DNA of 51,544 nt, from the NCBI GenBank assembly GCA_964473505.1, contig CAYYPG010000003.1, positions 1 through 51,544 on the forward strand. Reading direction: 5' to 3'. Under the pieces are notes generated by a model. The model had not been told where the DNA came from. It saw nothing but the letters and a program-made list of their open reading frames with translations, and searched no databases. This document shows, piece after piece, positions 18,518-28,519 of this stretch. The first letter of the stretch is position 1. Each line of letters begins with the position of its first letter. Source of the DNA: JAOABV01 sp964473505. Lineage in GTDB: Bacteria; Hydrothermota; Tepidihabitantia; Tepidihabitantales; CAIPLT01. The position numbers were made by a program, and so were the translations under genes.

Positions 18518-20590
18518 ATGTCTGACGTTTCTCAACAAAAACAATTGAATCTCGCGCTAATCCGTCGTGGACGGATATTAGAGGCAGTAGCAGTCGCCGC
18601 CGAGCTTTTTATAAAAAATAAGGATTGGGAATCTGTAATTCCCAAAGTTTTAGCCCTTATCGGTAAAGCCACGAAAGTAAGTCGGGTCTATATATTTGAA
18701 AAGCATCTCTCGTCTAAAGGTAGGTTATTAGCCAGCCAAAAATTTGAATGGGTTGCAAAAGGCATCTCTTCACAAATCAATAATCCGTTAATGCAAAATT
18801 TAGATGTAATCAAAGCCGGATTTAAACGATGGATAAATATTTTAATCCAGGGCAAACCACTATATGGTATTGTAAAAGATTTTCCCATCAAAGAACAGAA
18901 ATTTCTTTCCACACAAGATATTCAGTCAATCATAGTGTTCCCAATTTTTGTCGCAAAGAATTTATGGGGTTTTATCGGTTTTGATGACTGTATTTCTGAG
19001 CGGGTGTGGACCCAAATTGACATCGACGCCTTGAAAACACTTGCTGGTCTAATCGGAACAGTAATTGAAAGTTCTCAAAAAGATAAAATTTTACTCGAGA
19101 GTGAAGAAAAATACCGCGGATTAGTTAATAATCTGAATGTTGGTATTTATCGAAGCCCACCCAAAGGCAGATTTATTGAAATCAATCCTGCGATAGTACG
19201 AATTTTAGGCTATAATTCTTATGATGAATTAAAAAACACTTTAGTCACAGCTATTTACCAAAACGCCAGAGATCGAAAACTTTTTCTTAAAAAGATTAAC
19301 ACTTATGGCTCTGTAAAAAATGAAGAACTGCATTTAAAAAAGAAAGACGGCACACCAATCATTGCCCAAGTAACGGCTCGTGCCCATCGCAATGAAGCCG
19401 GTGAAATTGACTGGATTGATGGTGTCATTGAAGATATTACGGAACACAAAAAAGATCAACAAGCATTATATGAATCAGAAACAAAATTTAGAACGCTGGT
19501 GGAAAATATTCAAGATATTATCATTCTTTATGACGGCAATGATAACATTAAATATATTAATCCAGCTTGTAAAACCCTCCTGGGCTTTGCCCCGGAAGAG
19601 TTAATGAAAAAAACAGCCGATGAATTTCATTCATTAATTCATCCTGATGACCGAAAAGAAGCAGAAATAAAATTGAGTGGTGTGAAGCAAGGCATACCTT
19701 GTAGGAATATTGAATACCGCATAATTGCAAAAGATGGCAAAATAAAGTGGATATCACACTTTCGGACACCGATAATCAAAGATAATAAGGTGCTTATGAC
19801 GATTGATTTAATTAGGGATATTACCCAGCAGAAAATATTCGCTTTACAACTCCAATCTGCCAAAGAAGCCGCGGAAGCTGCTAATCGCGCGAAAACCGCT
19901 TTTCTGGCTAATATGAGTCATGAATTGAGAACACCCATGCACTCCATCTTAGGATTTACCGATATCCTTTTAGAAAAAGAAGAAAACAATCATCAAGAAA
20001 GAAAAGAGTTTTTAGCAATTATAAAGAAATCCAGTGATAAATTATTACATATTATTAATGACTTGTTAGATTTATCAAGAATTGAAACGGGAAAAGTTAT
20101 TGTGGAATCTAAAGAATTTGATATTGTTGAATTAGCCAAGCGCCTTAAATTTACCTATGAGCCCAAAGCCAGAGAAAAACAACTCCAATTCAAATTATTC
20201 TTAGCCCGGAATTTACCAAGAAAATTAATCGGCGATGCAATAAAAATAGAACAAATTGTTACTAATCTTTTAGACAATGCCTTGAAATTTACTTATCAGG
20301 GAAAAGTAGAATTAGGCTTTCGCATGCACGAAATCAAAAAGCCCAAACAGGGTATTTTAGAATATTATGTAAAAGATACCGGTATCGGTATCGAACCCGA
20401 AAGGATGAAGACATTATTTGAACAATATCTCGATAGTAATGCTTATCTAACCCGAGTTACCCCAGGTGCGCGATTAGGATTAGCAATTGTCAAACAACTG
20501 GTCAACTTAATGCAAGGTGAAATCGTTGTTAAAAGTAAACTTACAAAAGGCACAAAATTTTTAATCCGTCAGCCAATAAAATTTGCTTAG
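18479..20590 (+). CDS. Sensor histidine kinase (GAF-PAS-PAS-HisKA-HATPase)
   Basis: 703 aa from the first in-frame ATG; Met14 (18518) is an alternative, and the ancestral start is probably 18175 in another frame. A GAF domain spans about 35-195 (IIVFPIFVAKNLWGFIGFDD), two PAS domains about 205-325 and 333-455, each ending in an I.DIT motif, then HisKA with phospho-acceptor His481 in NMSHELRTP. The ATPase has its N box at Asn596/Asn600, G1 DTGIGI (633-638), and a G2 box reading GARLGLAI where GTGLGLAI is usual. There are no transmembrane helices, so it is a cytoplasmic sensor. The two downstream genes encode lone receivers that probably form a phosphorelay with it. Confidence 0.93.
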   Translation: MTRKIKYTGAIHIMSDVSQQKQLNLALIRRGRILEAVAVAAELFIKNKDWESVIPKVLALIGKATKVSRVYIFEKHLSSKGRLLASQKFEWVAKGISSQINNPLMQNLDVIKAGFKRWINILIQGKPLYGIVKDFPIKEQKFLSTQDIQSIIVFPIFVAKNLWGFIGFDDCISERVWTQIDIDALKTLAGLIGTVIESSQKDKILLESEEKYRGLVNNLNVGIYRSPPKGRFIEINPAIVRILGYNSYDELKNTLVTAIYQNARDRKLFLKKINTYGSVKNEELHLKKKDGTPIIAQVTARAHRNEAGEIDWIDGVIEDITEHKKDQQALYESETKFRTLVENIQDIIILYDGNDNIKYINPACKTLLGFAPEELMKKTADEFHSLIHPDDRKEAEIKLSGVKQGIPCRNIEYRIIAKDGKIKWISHFRTPIIKDNKVLMTIDLIRDITQQKIFALQLQSAKEAAEAANRAKTAFLANMSHELRTPMHSILGFTDILLEKEENNHQERKEFLAIIKKSSDKLLHIINDLLDLSRIETGKVIVESKEFDIVELAKRLKFTYEPKAREKQLQFKLFLARNLPRKLIGDAIKIEQIVTNLLDNALKFTYQGKVELGFRMHEIKKPKQGILEYYVKDTGIGIEPERMKTLFEQYLDSNAYLTRVTPGARLGLAIVKQLVNLMQGEIVVKSKLTKGTKFLIRQPIKFA

Positions 20591-20623
20591 CCCGACAAAA
20601 CTGAGTCACAACAATCACAACTT

Positions 20624-21004
20624 ATGAAAGAGATAAAAAACTTTAATATCTTATTAGTCGAAGATAACCCGGACCATCAAAAATTAATTCAAGTATATTT
20701 AGAAAATACTGATATTAATCTAATCATTGCAAATAACGAACAAGAATTATTGGAAAAATTGCGTCAACCAATAAAATACGACCTAATCCTACTTGATATT
20801 CAATTACCTAAGACCGATGGTTATACACTAACCAAAAAAATAAAAGCGGCCCAAAAAGATATAACTATCATTGGGTTAAGTGCTTTTGCTATGCGTGGCG
20901 ACAAAGAAAAAGCACTCGCCCAAGGAATGGTTGATTACTTAACAAAGCCTATTGATAAGCGCACTTTTCTGAAAACAATAATGAGACACCTCAAAAAACG
21001 GTAA
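20624..21004 (+). CDS. Stand-alone response-regulator receiver domain 1
   Basis: 126 aa, a single CheY-like receiver with no output domain. The acidic pocket is Glu13/Asp14 in VEDNPDHQK, the phospho-acceptor is Asp58 in LILLDIQLP, then GLSA (conserved Ser/Thr position) and the TKPID lysine near the C-terminus. It starts 33 bases after the kinase stop and ends 15 bases before the second receiver. Family logic suggests it relays or stores phosphate from the kinase, or regulates through protein contacts. Confidence 0.92.
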   Translation: MKEIKNFNILLVEDNPDHQKLIQVYLENTDINLIIANNEQELLEKLRQPIKYDLILLDIQLPKTDGYTLTKKIKAAQKDITIIGLSAFAMRGDKEKALAQGMVDYLTKPIDKRTFLKTIMRHLKKR

Positions 21005-21019
21005 ATAATTTGGCACAGT

Positions 21020-21412
21020 ATGCTTTTTAGAAAATCTTTTCGATATAATATAATTTTAGCCGAAGATAATCCAGACCATCAAAGAATGATTAAAGAAATT
21101 TTTAAAAAGTATAATGTTAATATTGATATTGCCAATAACGGTAAAGAATTATTAGAAATGTTACCCTTAAAACCTTATGATTTAGTCTTAATGGATATTC
21201 AAATGCCCATCGTCGATGGCTATACCGCAACCGAAAAGATTAGGGGAAAACAACAATACAAGGATTTAATCATTATCGGCTTAACCGCTTTTTCTTTACC
21301 GGGAGATGCTCAGGTCGCTATTAGTAAAGGAATGAATGACTATGTAACTAAACCAATTGATAAAAATGAATTAATAATGACGGTGCGTCGTTATCTTAAT
21401 ATCAAAAAGTAA
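21020..21412 (+). CDS. Stand-alone response-regulator receiver domain 2
   Basis: 130 aa, paralogous to the preceding receiver (AEDNPDHQRMI against VEDNPDHQKLI). Acidic pair Glu15/Asp16, phospho-acceptor Asp59 in LVLMDIQMP, GLTAFSLPGD and TKPID. Again there is no DNA-binding or enzymatic output domain. Probable tandem duplication in the kinase operon. Confidence 0.92.
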   Translation: MLFRKSFRYNIILAEDNPDHQRMIKEIFKKYNVNIDIANNGKELLEMLPLKPYDLVLMDIQMPIVDGYTATEKIRGKQQYKDLIIIGLTAFSLPGDAQVAISKGMNDYVTKPIDKNELIMTVRRYLNIKK

Positions 21413-21891
21413 ATCTCACCTAAGAAATTATTAAACTAATTAATTTCACGAGCAATAAAGTCTAAAAATAAATAACCATTTATGCCTCTGAAAAATTTCT
21501 GCCGAAACTGGCTGCGAATTTTAACAATTTTGGTTTTCTGTAATTAATAATTTTGATCCAAGAATTCTTATATCAGCACACTTGACTTAAATAAAATAAT
21601 TTGATATAATAATAATATATTGTAATAATAATTCTTACAAAAAAAGATTTCTGCGATATCAATAAAAGTATCTAATATTTATTACCTAAAAGCGAATATC
21701 CCATATTTGTAAATATATAATAATGATGAGACGCCAATAGTAAATTGTGTATCGTACATAATGTTTAAAAGAGTTAACATAAAAAATTATGAAAATTATT
21801 AACATTAACATAACCTCTGCAGGTTTTGGGGTATATCTCGTACCAAGCGTCTTTGCAATCGATGTTTTATTTGCAATACAATGGAGGTAGA
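21413..21891. other. Intergenic region upstream of the secreted subtilisin
   Basis: AT-rich and without a gene; it contains the promoter at 21582-21610. The leader of about 270 bases between promoter and start codon holds no recognised riboswitch. Confidence 0.5.
21582..21610 (+). promoter_or_regulatory. Consensus sigma70 promoter for the secreted subtilisin
   Basis: TTGACT (21582-21587), 17-bp spacer, perfect TATAAT (21605-21610) preceded by an extended -10 TG. It is the best promoter match seen in the window and lies about 280 bases before the ATG. Confidence 0.65.
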
Positions 21892-24800
21892 ATGGCTAAA
21901 AAGTTTCCCTTTGTTTTAATTGCCATATTTTTTGTTGTATCTGATATTGTTGCTTATCCTGAAACCCAAAGGGAATGGTTATTAAAGTTTGCTCAAGAGC
22001 AAAAGGAAAAATATCAAAAAGGACGGTCAATAGCCGAATCTATTGCGATAAGACTGGGGTTGCCGATTATCGACATAGATGCTTTGGGAAGAACTATAGA
22101 ATTACAAAGATTTGAAAACGGTCAGCCAGTATATTACATTACAGAAAATTTAAATGCCGCCCGAACAATATCAACTGACAAAGTTTGGCCTGGAGGCAGT
22201 GGCGGATTTTCTTTGACCGGGTATTCGGAAACACTGGGCATTTGGGATAATGGTAAAGTTCGTAATACTCATCAAGAGCTTCACAGCCGAGTAATTTTTG
22301 GTGATGATGCCTCAGTTATCAGGGACCATGCTACCCATGTCGCTGGTACAATGATTGCTTCGGGCGTCTCGATAGGTGCAAAAGGAATGTCGTACCAAGG
22401 AATGATACAAGCATATGATTGGAATAATGACCAATCAGAAATGGTATCTGCCGCAGCCAATGGTTTAAAAGTCTCCAACCATTCTTACGGAATTATTACC
22501 GGATGGCACAAGTCCGCTTCTTCATGGCATTGGTATGGCGACTCTTTAGTATACCCAACAGAAGATTACTTGTTTGGTTTTTATTCGGCTGAAGCCAGAA
22601 ATTGGGATAATATCGCTCGTAAAGCACCATACTATCTCATCGTTAAATCTGCAGGTAATGACCGATTAGAAGGTCCAACATCGCAACCAATTACGCATAC
22701 CCATTCGGGAAGCGGAAGTTATATCTGCATTCACAATTTAGATGGTGCACCAAATGGTTATGATTGTATCAGTCATGCAGGGGTTGCCAAAAATATATTA
22801 ACAGTTGGTGCAGTTGATGATATTCCAAATGGTTATACAAATCCTAATGATGTTATAATGTCTTCTTTTAGTTGTTGGGGACCAACTGATGACGGTCGAA
22901 TAAAACCAGATATCGTTGCAAATGGTATCGGTTTACTTTCGTGCATTGCGACTTCAGATAATTCTTATGCTTCATATAGTGGAACTTCAATGTCAGCTCC
23001 GAATGCTTCTGGCTCTATCGGACTTTTATTGCAAGCAAGAAGAAATTTTTGGGGAAATAATCCATTAAGGTCATCAACCATAAAAGGACTAATAATTCAC
23101 ACTGCGGATGAAGCTGGTCCGCATCCGGGACCTGATTATATGTTTGGTTGGGGTTTAATGAATACTCTTAAAGCCGTTCAAGTTATGAAAGCCGATTCAT
23201 CTGCTGGCGGCAATTTTATGATTAGAGAATATACCTTAAATAATGGCGGGCAAATTGAATTTCAAGTTGTGAGCGACGGAACTCAACCTCTCCGTGTCAC
23301 AATCTGTTGGACTGATACTGCGGGAACACCTCCATTGCCATCTTTAGACCCTCCGGACATAATGCTCGTTAATGACCTTGATTTACGAGTCATCAGTCCA
23401 ACGAATACAACATATTACCCCTGGGTTCTTGACCCGAGTGATCCTTCGGCTCCAGCAACAACTCGTGACAACATTTATGACAATGTTGAGCAAGTTCATA
23501 TTGCATCACCAAATGCGGGAATATATACTATCAGAATCAATCACAAAGGAACATTGGTTGCGGCTCCACAACCAGTTTCCGTGATCGTCACAGGAATTGT
23601 TAAGATTAAAGATATTCAAGTCATTGCGATTGATTATCCTGTCGGCATAATTGAATCTACGGCAACAGTCATAACTCCTCGTGTTCGAGTAAAAAATAAT
23701 GGGAATAATCCTGAAATCTTTGATGTCTGCTTAAATATCGGAAATTTCTACTTTAATGTACGTACAAAATTTCTTGAACCAGGCAATGAAGATACGGTCA
23801 ACTTCTCAGCATGGATTCCAATTCGTGGAACATTCTCGGTTCGTTGTTCGGTGTATTTGGAAAATGATACTGAAAGGTCTAATGATACATTGCAAGTTGA
23901 GTGTACAGTTAATGTTCGGGATTTTGCGGCAACAAGAATAACTACACCTTTAAGCCCAGTTCAGTATGGCGATACAGTGATACCTAAAGTTTGGATTCAC
24001 AATTACGGTACCGTTTATGAACTAGCAATCCCAGTTACTTTTTATATTTCTGGCGCAGTCTACCACAGCACACAATATATTGACCTGGCACCTAATGATT
24101 CAGTTGAAATTAGTTTTGATACTTTATTTGTCGAATTTGAGCAAGGCACTTATTTAATGCGTTGTACAACTAAACTGAATAATGATGCTGTTCCATCAAA
24201 TAATCTAATCACGCAAGTCCTAACAACGCTCGTTCCCGGCTGGACGGAACTGTGCACAATTCCTACAATACCAGCAGGTAAAGGCATAAAAGACGGTGGT
24301 GCCTTAACAGTCGTTCACGATAAAATATATGCCTTACAAGGCGGAAACACTCCACATCTTTACCAATATGATATCGGCTCAAACACTTGGTCAAGGAAGC
24401 GCCCGATTCCCTATATCGTAGAACAAGGAAGAATTTACCAACGAAATGTAAAAGCCGGTGGTTCATTAGTAGCACTCGGTTGTACCTTATATGCATTTAA
24501 AGGTGGCATTACTTCCGAGTTTTGGGCATATCTTACAGAAAGCGATAGTTGGATAAGAAAAGCATCAATCCCTGAACGTGAATCACTTTCATTAAAACTG
24601 ACTAAAGTCAAAGCAGGCGGAGCATTAGTTGCTCATGGCGATTATATATATGCTTTCAAAGGTGGAAATACTAATGAATTTTGGCTTTATAATCCAGTAA
24701 CTGATTCTTGGTATCCGCGTAAACCTTTAATCACATCAGACGGAAAAAAAATAAAAGCCGGTGCCTCATTAGTTTCAGTAGATGATACAATCTATGCTTT

Positions 24801-25467
24801 CGTTGGCGGTAATACTTACCATTTTTATGCCTATACACCAGATACATGGATTAAAAAAGGAAATGCAATATTTGGTAATACTACTGTATCCGCTAAGAAA
24901 AAAATTAAGGATGGTGCGGCATTAACAGCCACCGTAGATGGAAAAATTTTTGCTTTCAAGGGTGGTAATACTAAAGATTTGGGATTTTATGATATTGCTT
25001 TGGATACTTGGTTTTATATTGATACTATTCCGGGAATAAGAAAAATCAAGTACGGTGCCTCAATAGTTTACCATAATTATTCCCTTTATGCGGTCAAAGG
25101 TGGAAATAACTCTGAATTTTGGCGCTACACACCACCAATTGCTAAATCAAATTTAAGAAATCTAATGCCAACTGTGCTAACCGAAAACCGACAACTCAAA
25201 ACCCAAAGTCCAAAAGTTCTGGTCAATATAACACCAAATCCATTTTCAAAATACACTACCATAAAATACAATGTAGCAGTTGCGGGTAAAGTCACGATTA
25301 AATTGTACAATGTTTCAGGTCAATTGATTGAAACACTAATTAACCAATATCATACTCCTGGTTCTTATACAATTAGATTGAATGCCGAACATTTCAAAAA
25401 AGGTCTTTACTTTTTACGATTTTTTGATATAATTAATAGTATGACATTGAAATTAACACTCCCTTAA
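21892..25467 (+). CDS. Secreted subtilisin with CARDB-like, kelch-like and T9SS sorting domains
   Basis: 1191 aa from the ATG at 21892, chosen because GGAGG (21883-21887) precedes it and a signal peptide (MAKKFPFVLIAIFFVVSD) follows; a longer frame opens at 21826. The S8 triad is Asp119 (GIWDNGK), His146 (HATHVAGT) and Ser366 (GTSMSAP). A KP-43-type beta-barrel follows, with ICWTD and LVNDLDLRV (about 440-560). Two CARDB/APHP-like modules (about 575-780) precede six kelch-like repeats (about 783-1080; GIKDGGAL, IYALQGGNT, EFW.Y). The last 80 residues are a T9SS type A-like domain (ITPNPFSKYTTIKY to GLYFLRF). It is presumably exported and surface-attached. The kelch/CTD part closely resembles the gene at 41152-43263. 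A terminator follows. Confidence 0.93.
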   Translation: MAKKFPFVLIAIFFVVSDIVAYPETQREWLLKFAQEQKEKYQKGRSIAESIAIRLGLPIIDIDALGRTIELQRFENGQPVYYITENLNAARTISTDKVWPGGSGGFSLTGYSETLGIWDNGKVRNTHQELHSRVIFGDDASVIRDHATHVAGTMIASGVSIGAKGMSYQGMIQAYDWNNDQSEMVSAAANGLKVSNHSYGIITGWHKSASSWHWYGDSLVYPTEDYLFGFYSAEARNWDNIARKAPYYLIVKSAGNDRLEGPTSQPITHTHSGSGSYICIHNLDGAPNGYDCISHAGVAKNILTVGAVDDIPNGYTNPNDVIMSSFSCWGPTDDGRIKPDIVANGIGLLSCIATSDNSYASYSGTSMSAPNASGSIGLLLQARRNFWGNNPLRSSTIKGLIIHTADEAGPHPGPDYMFGWGLMNTLKAVQVMKADSSAGGNFMIREYTLNNGGQIEFQVVSDGTQPLRVTICWTDTAGTPPLPSLDPPDIMLVNDLDLRVISPTNTTYYPWVLDPSDPSAPATTRDNIYDNVEQVHIASPNAGIYTIRINHKGTLVAAPQPVSVIVTGIVKIKDIQVIAIDYPVGIIESTATVITPRVRVKNNGNNPEIFDVCLNIGNFYFNVRTKFLEPGNEDTVNFSAWIPIRGTFSVRCSVYLENDTERSNDTLQVECTVNVRDFAATRITTPLSPVQYGDTVIPKVWIHNYGTVYELAIPVTFYISGAVYHSTQYIDLAPNDSVEISFDTLFVEFEQGTYLMRCTTKLNNDAVPSNNLITQVLTTLVPGWTELCTIPTIPAGKGIKDGGALTVVHDKIYALQGGNTPHLYQYDIGSNTWSRKRPIPYIVEQGRIYQRNVKAGGSLVALGCTLYAFKGGITSEFWAYLTESDSWIRKASIPERESLSLKLTKVKAGGALVAHGDYIYAFKGGNTNEFWLYNPVTDSWYPRKPLITSDGKKIKAGASLVSVDDTIYAFVGGNTYHFYAYTPDTWIKKGNAIFGNTTVSAKKKIKDGAALTATVDGKIFAFKGGNTKDLGFYDIALDTWFYIDTIPGIRKIKYGASIVYHNYSLYAVKGGNNSEFWRYTPPIAKSNLRNLMPTVLTENRQLKTQSPKVLVNITPNPFSKYTTIKYNVAVAGKVTIKLYNVSGQLIETLINQYHTPGSYTIRLNAEHFKKGLYFLRFFDIINSMTLKLTLP

Positions 25468-25491
25468 CTCCCACAACATACCCATACTCCG

Positions 25492-25524
25492 TAGGGCGGA
25501 AGTGGGGCTCCGCCCTATTTTTTT
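25492..25524 (+). terminator. Rho-independent terminator
   Basis: Stem TAGGGCGGA (25492-25500) pairs with TCCGCCCTA (25509-25517) around an 8-base loop, followed by seven T. It ends the subtilisin gene. The stem resembles that of the terminator at 41094-41128, downstream of the other kelch-like gene. Confidence 0.9.
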
Positions 25525-25718
25525 CTACAGATTAAAAAATATTTGAGTCTTTCTTAACGATATAATAATATTGAAAATTATTCAGTTTGAATTATTAGTT
25601 AACAAGCAGATTATTGCTAAAAGGATCTATGGATCTATCGGTCATATAATGTTGTTTTTGATAAAATTATTTATTTTGAATCTCTTGACTTTTTTTAAAA
25701 TTCTTATTAAGTTAATAT

Positions 25719-26543
25719 ATGGCTGATTCAATAATTACGGGTGCGCAGATAATCGGTATCGCTAATCAAAAAGGTGGTGTGGGTAAAACGACCACTGCAA
25801 TAAATTTTTGCTCGGCTTTGGCCGAGGATGGCCAAAAAGTACTTTTAGTAGATATCGATCCCCAAGCACACTCCACTTCAGGATTAGGTGTTTCCCGAGA
25901 AACGGTGAAATTATCGGTCTATGATATTCTGATTGAGGCCAATAAAGCAAAAGATGCTTGTATTAACATAAATCCCAATTTTGACTTGTTACCCTCAAGT
26001 ATTGCCTTGGCTGGTGCCGAAGTAGAATTAGTAAATTTATTGGGTCGAGAAATGCGCTTAAAACAGGCCTTAGAAACTTTACGAAATTCCTATTCATTTA
26101 TTATCATCGATTGTCCACCATCATTAGGTTTAATCACAATTAATGGTTTAGTGGCTTCAGACCGAATTATTATTCCGGTACAATGTGAATATTATGCTTT
26201 AGAAGGCATTGTCCGCTTGTTAGAAACAATCAATTTAGTTAAAAAAAGTCTCAACCCAAACCTTGAAATTGAAGGCGTTGTATTAACAATGTATTCTAAA
26301 CATCTTAACCTTTCGCAACAAGTAGCAGAAGAAGTGAGAAAATTTTTTGTGGACAAAGTATATGAAACAACAATCCCTCGGTCAGTACGATTAGCCGAAG
26401 CCCCAAGTTTTGGAAAAAGCATTTTTCAGTATGATAATAATTCTTCCGCCGCAATTGCCTATCGGAACTTAGCTCAAGAATTTCTTACGCGCATGTCCGT
26501 GCGATTAAAAAACAATAATATTAATAATGTTTCACCCATTTAG
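25719..26543 (+). CDS. parA: Chromosome partitioning ATPase ParA/Soj
   Basis: 274 aa. Deviant Walker A KGGVGKTT at residues 18-25, the DIDPQAHST switch-I region and IIIDCPPSLG for Walker B, all canonical for the ParA/Soj/MinD class. With ATP it forms DNA-bound dimers that move ParB-parS complexes during chromosome segregation. ParB follows after 14 bases and an M23 peptidase follows that. TTGACT at 25685-25690 is a possible -35, but no good -10 is spaced from it, and no Shine-Dalgarno precedes the ATG. Confidence 0.95.
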   Translation: MADSIITGAQIIGIANQKGGVGKTTTAINFCSALAEDGQKVLLVDIDPQAHSTSGLGVSRETVKLSVYDILIEANKAKDACININPNFDLLPSSIALAGAEVELVNLLGREMRLKQALETLRNSYSFIIIDCPPSLGLITINGLVASDRIIIPVQCEYYALEGIVRLLETINLVKKSLNPNLEIEGVVLTMYSKHLNLSQQVAEEVRKFFVDKVYETTIPRSVRLAEAPSFGKSIFQYDNNSSAAIAYRNLAQEFLTRMSVRLKNNNINNVSPI

Positions 26544-26557
26544 TTATCAGAAGGGTA

Positions 26558-27448
26558 ATGGTTATGAAAAAAGTTTTAGGTAAAGGTATTTCTGCTCTTA
26601 TACCTCAAACACCGGAAAAACCTGCGAAGGAGCAGAATGAAATTAATTATCTTTTGATTAATGAAATTTCTCCTAACCCCTATCAACCCCGAGAAAATCC
26701 TGAAGAAGATTTATCCGATTTAATTACATCAATTAAAGAAAAAGGAATATTACAACCAATCGTAGTAAGACCTCGGCGACAGGTAAATTCAGACCAAATC
26801 ACTTATGAACTTGTGGTTGGTGAAAGACGCTTCCGTGCAGCCCGCTTGGCGGGTTTAACGGAGATCCCGGCAATTATTAAAGGAGTATCTGAAACTGAAA
26901 TGTTGGAGTACGCACTTATTGAAAATATTCAGCGTGCCGATTTAAATCCTATTGAAGAAGCCCAAGGGTATAAAAAATTAGTCGAAGAATTTGGGATGAC
27001 TCATGAAACTATTGCAACCAAAGTCGGCAAAGATCGTTCAACTATCACTAATGCTTTGCGATTACTTACTTTGCCCGAATCAGTTCAGAATTATCTTCGA
27101 CAAGGTAAAATCACAACTGGTCATGCACGTGCACTCTTGGCCCTCGCAGAAAAGAAAACCCAAGAAATGCTTTGTGAACGAATTGTTCGCGAGGGATTAT
27201 CAGTCCGCCAAGTTGAAGAACTTTGCTATCCACAAAAAAAATCTCGAATCCGAATTAGAAAATCACTTTCAAGCGTAATGGAAAAAGATTTACATATAGA
27301 GGTTTTAGAAGAAAAATTACAAGAATATCTACGTACCAGAGTTCGTATCAACAAAACCGCTCAAAGAGGTGTTATACTCATTGAGTTCTATTCGGATGAC
27401 GATTTGAACCGTTTGATAAAAATAATTATGCATAAAACTGATTTCTAA
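26558..27448 (+). CDS. parB: Chromosome partitioning protein ParB/Spo0J
   Basis: 296 aa. The N-terminal CTPase/ParB domain holds the NPYQPR box and GERRFRAARLAG. A helix-turn-helix follows (HETIATKVGKDRSTITNALR), then a C-terminal dimerisation domain. It binds parS and spreads as a CTP-gated clamp. The second ATG (26564) has better spacing from AGAAGG than the first at 26558, so the true start may be six bases later. It sits 14 bases after parA. No canonical parS 16-mer was found by eye in the window; only a TGTTTCAC half-site occurs at the end of parA. Confidence 0.94.
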   Translation: MVMKKVLGKGISALIPQTPEKPAKEQNEINYLLINEISPNPYQPRENPEEDLSDLITSIKEKGILQPIVVRPRRQVNSDQITYELVVGERRFRAARLAGLTEIPAIIKGVSETEMLEYALIENIQRADLNPIEEAQGYKKLVEEFGMTHETIATKVGKDRSTITNALRLLTLPESVQNYLRQGKITTGHARALLALAEKKTQEMLCERIVREGLSVRQVEELCYPQKKSRIRIRKSLSSVMEKDLHIEVLEEKLQEYLRTRVRINKTAQRGVILIEFYSDDDLNRLIKIIMHKTDF

Positions 27449-27569
27449 AATTTATAGGGTGTTATATAAACATTATATATCGTTACCGACATATCTTATT
27501 ATTTAGTTACTAATAAACAATTTCTAATATTATTTATAAAGACCAAAAAATATTCACATAGAAAAAACG

Positions 27570-28331
27570 ATGAAACGAGTAGTAGAAATTATCATCACTC
27601 CACTATACAAAAAGAATCATTATCAGTACCGGTTTTCGTTATTAGAAATTCGACTGCTGCTTATTGGATTAGGATTATTAGTACTCTTTGCGGGGATAGG
27701 AATTTATTTAATTCATTATACCAATCAACAAAATTTAACGATCAGATATCTTTATAATCGCAATATTGAACTAGAAAATGAAAATAAAAAAGTTATCGAA
27801 CTCCAAAAGAAACTAAATGATATAGAACTGGAACGGACCAAAATCGCTCGGATGCTTGGTGCAGATAAAAATCCACCCCCTATTGATTTATCTTCTTTGG
27901 AAGAGACCTATCAACCATATCCAACACCGGAAAAACAAATCTCCGCAATAAAATTTCAGCATGCACCGACAACCGGTTATATAATATCGCGAAGATTTAG
28001 TCGCATCCATCAAGGAATTGACTTGGCAACTCAACTTGGTATGCCTGTCTATGCAGTTGGCTATGGCGTTGTTGAAACAGTCGGCACAGATACCTTTTAT
28101 GGAAATTATATAAAAATTGACCATGGTGATGGTTATAAGACATTTTATGGTCATCTCTATAAAACAATAAGACATATAAACGAAACAGTCAATCCAGGAG
28201 ACATAATCGGTTATGTGGGGACCACTGGAAAATCAACTGCACCTCATTTACACTTTGAAATTATCAAAATTACTAATAATACAATTGAAAATCTCGATCC
28301 AGAAAGAGAGTTAAAAAATATTATTAGATAA
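27570..28331 (+). CDS. Membrane-anchored M23 (LytM) peptidoglycan peptidase
   Basis: 253 aa. A short cytoplasmic tail is followed by a membrane helix (26-48), a coiled coil (about 55-95) and an M23 domain with His147 and Asp151 in HQGIDLA, His195 in YGHL, and His226/His228 in PHLHFEI. The Zn ligands of an active LytM endopeptidase are all present, so it should cut peptidoglycan cross-bridges outside the membrane. It follows parAB on the same strand after about 120 bases, a common setting for cell-cycle envelope enzymes. No strong ribosome binding site is visible. Confidence 0.92.
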   Translation: MKRVVEIIITPLYKKNHYQYRFSLLEIRLLLIGLGLLVLFAGIGIYLIHYTNQQNLTIRYLYNRNIELENENKKVIELQKKLNDIELERTKIARMLGADKNPPPIDLSSLEETYQPYPTPEKQISAIKFQHAPTTGYIISRRFSRIHQGIDLATQLGMPVYAVGYGVVETVGTDTFYGNYIKIDHGDGYKTFYGHLYKTIRHINETVNPGDIIGYVGTTGKSTAPHLHFEIIKITNNTIENLDPERELKNIIR

Positions 28332-28519
28332 GTATGGCTAAATCTGGTAACCTAAAAATATTCACTAAAAACTAACTCATCAATTTTTCTTTTCAGAAAT
28401 AGTCATTTAGTACGGAAGGAAGTATACAGAATTTTTAGATAGTGATATTATGTATGTTCAATACCTAATTTATGTCATCGAAATAGAAATCAAAGTAAGA
28501 TAATTACACCGAAAATTGG

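Noticed and set aside
26529..26540. Possible parS site near the parA end (TGTTTCAC)
   Set aside because: Only half of the usual palindrome is present; the other half does not match.
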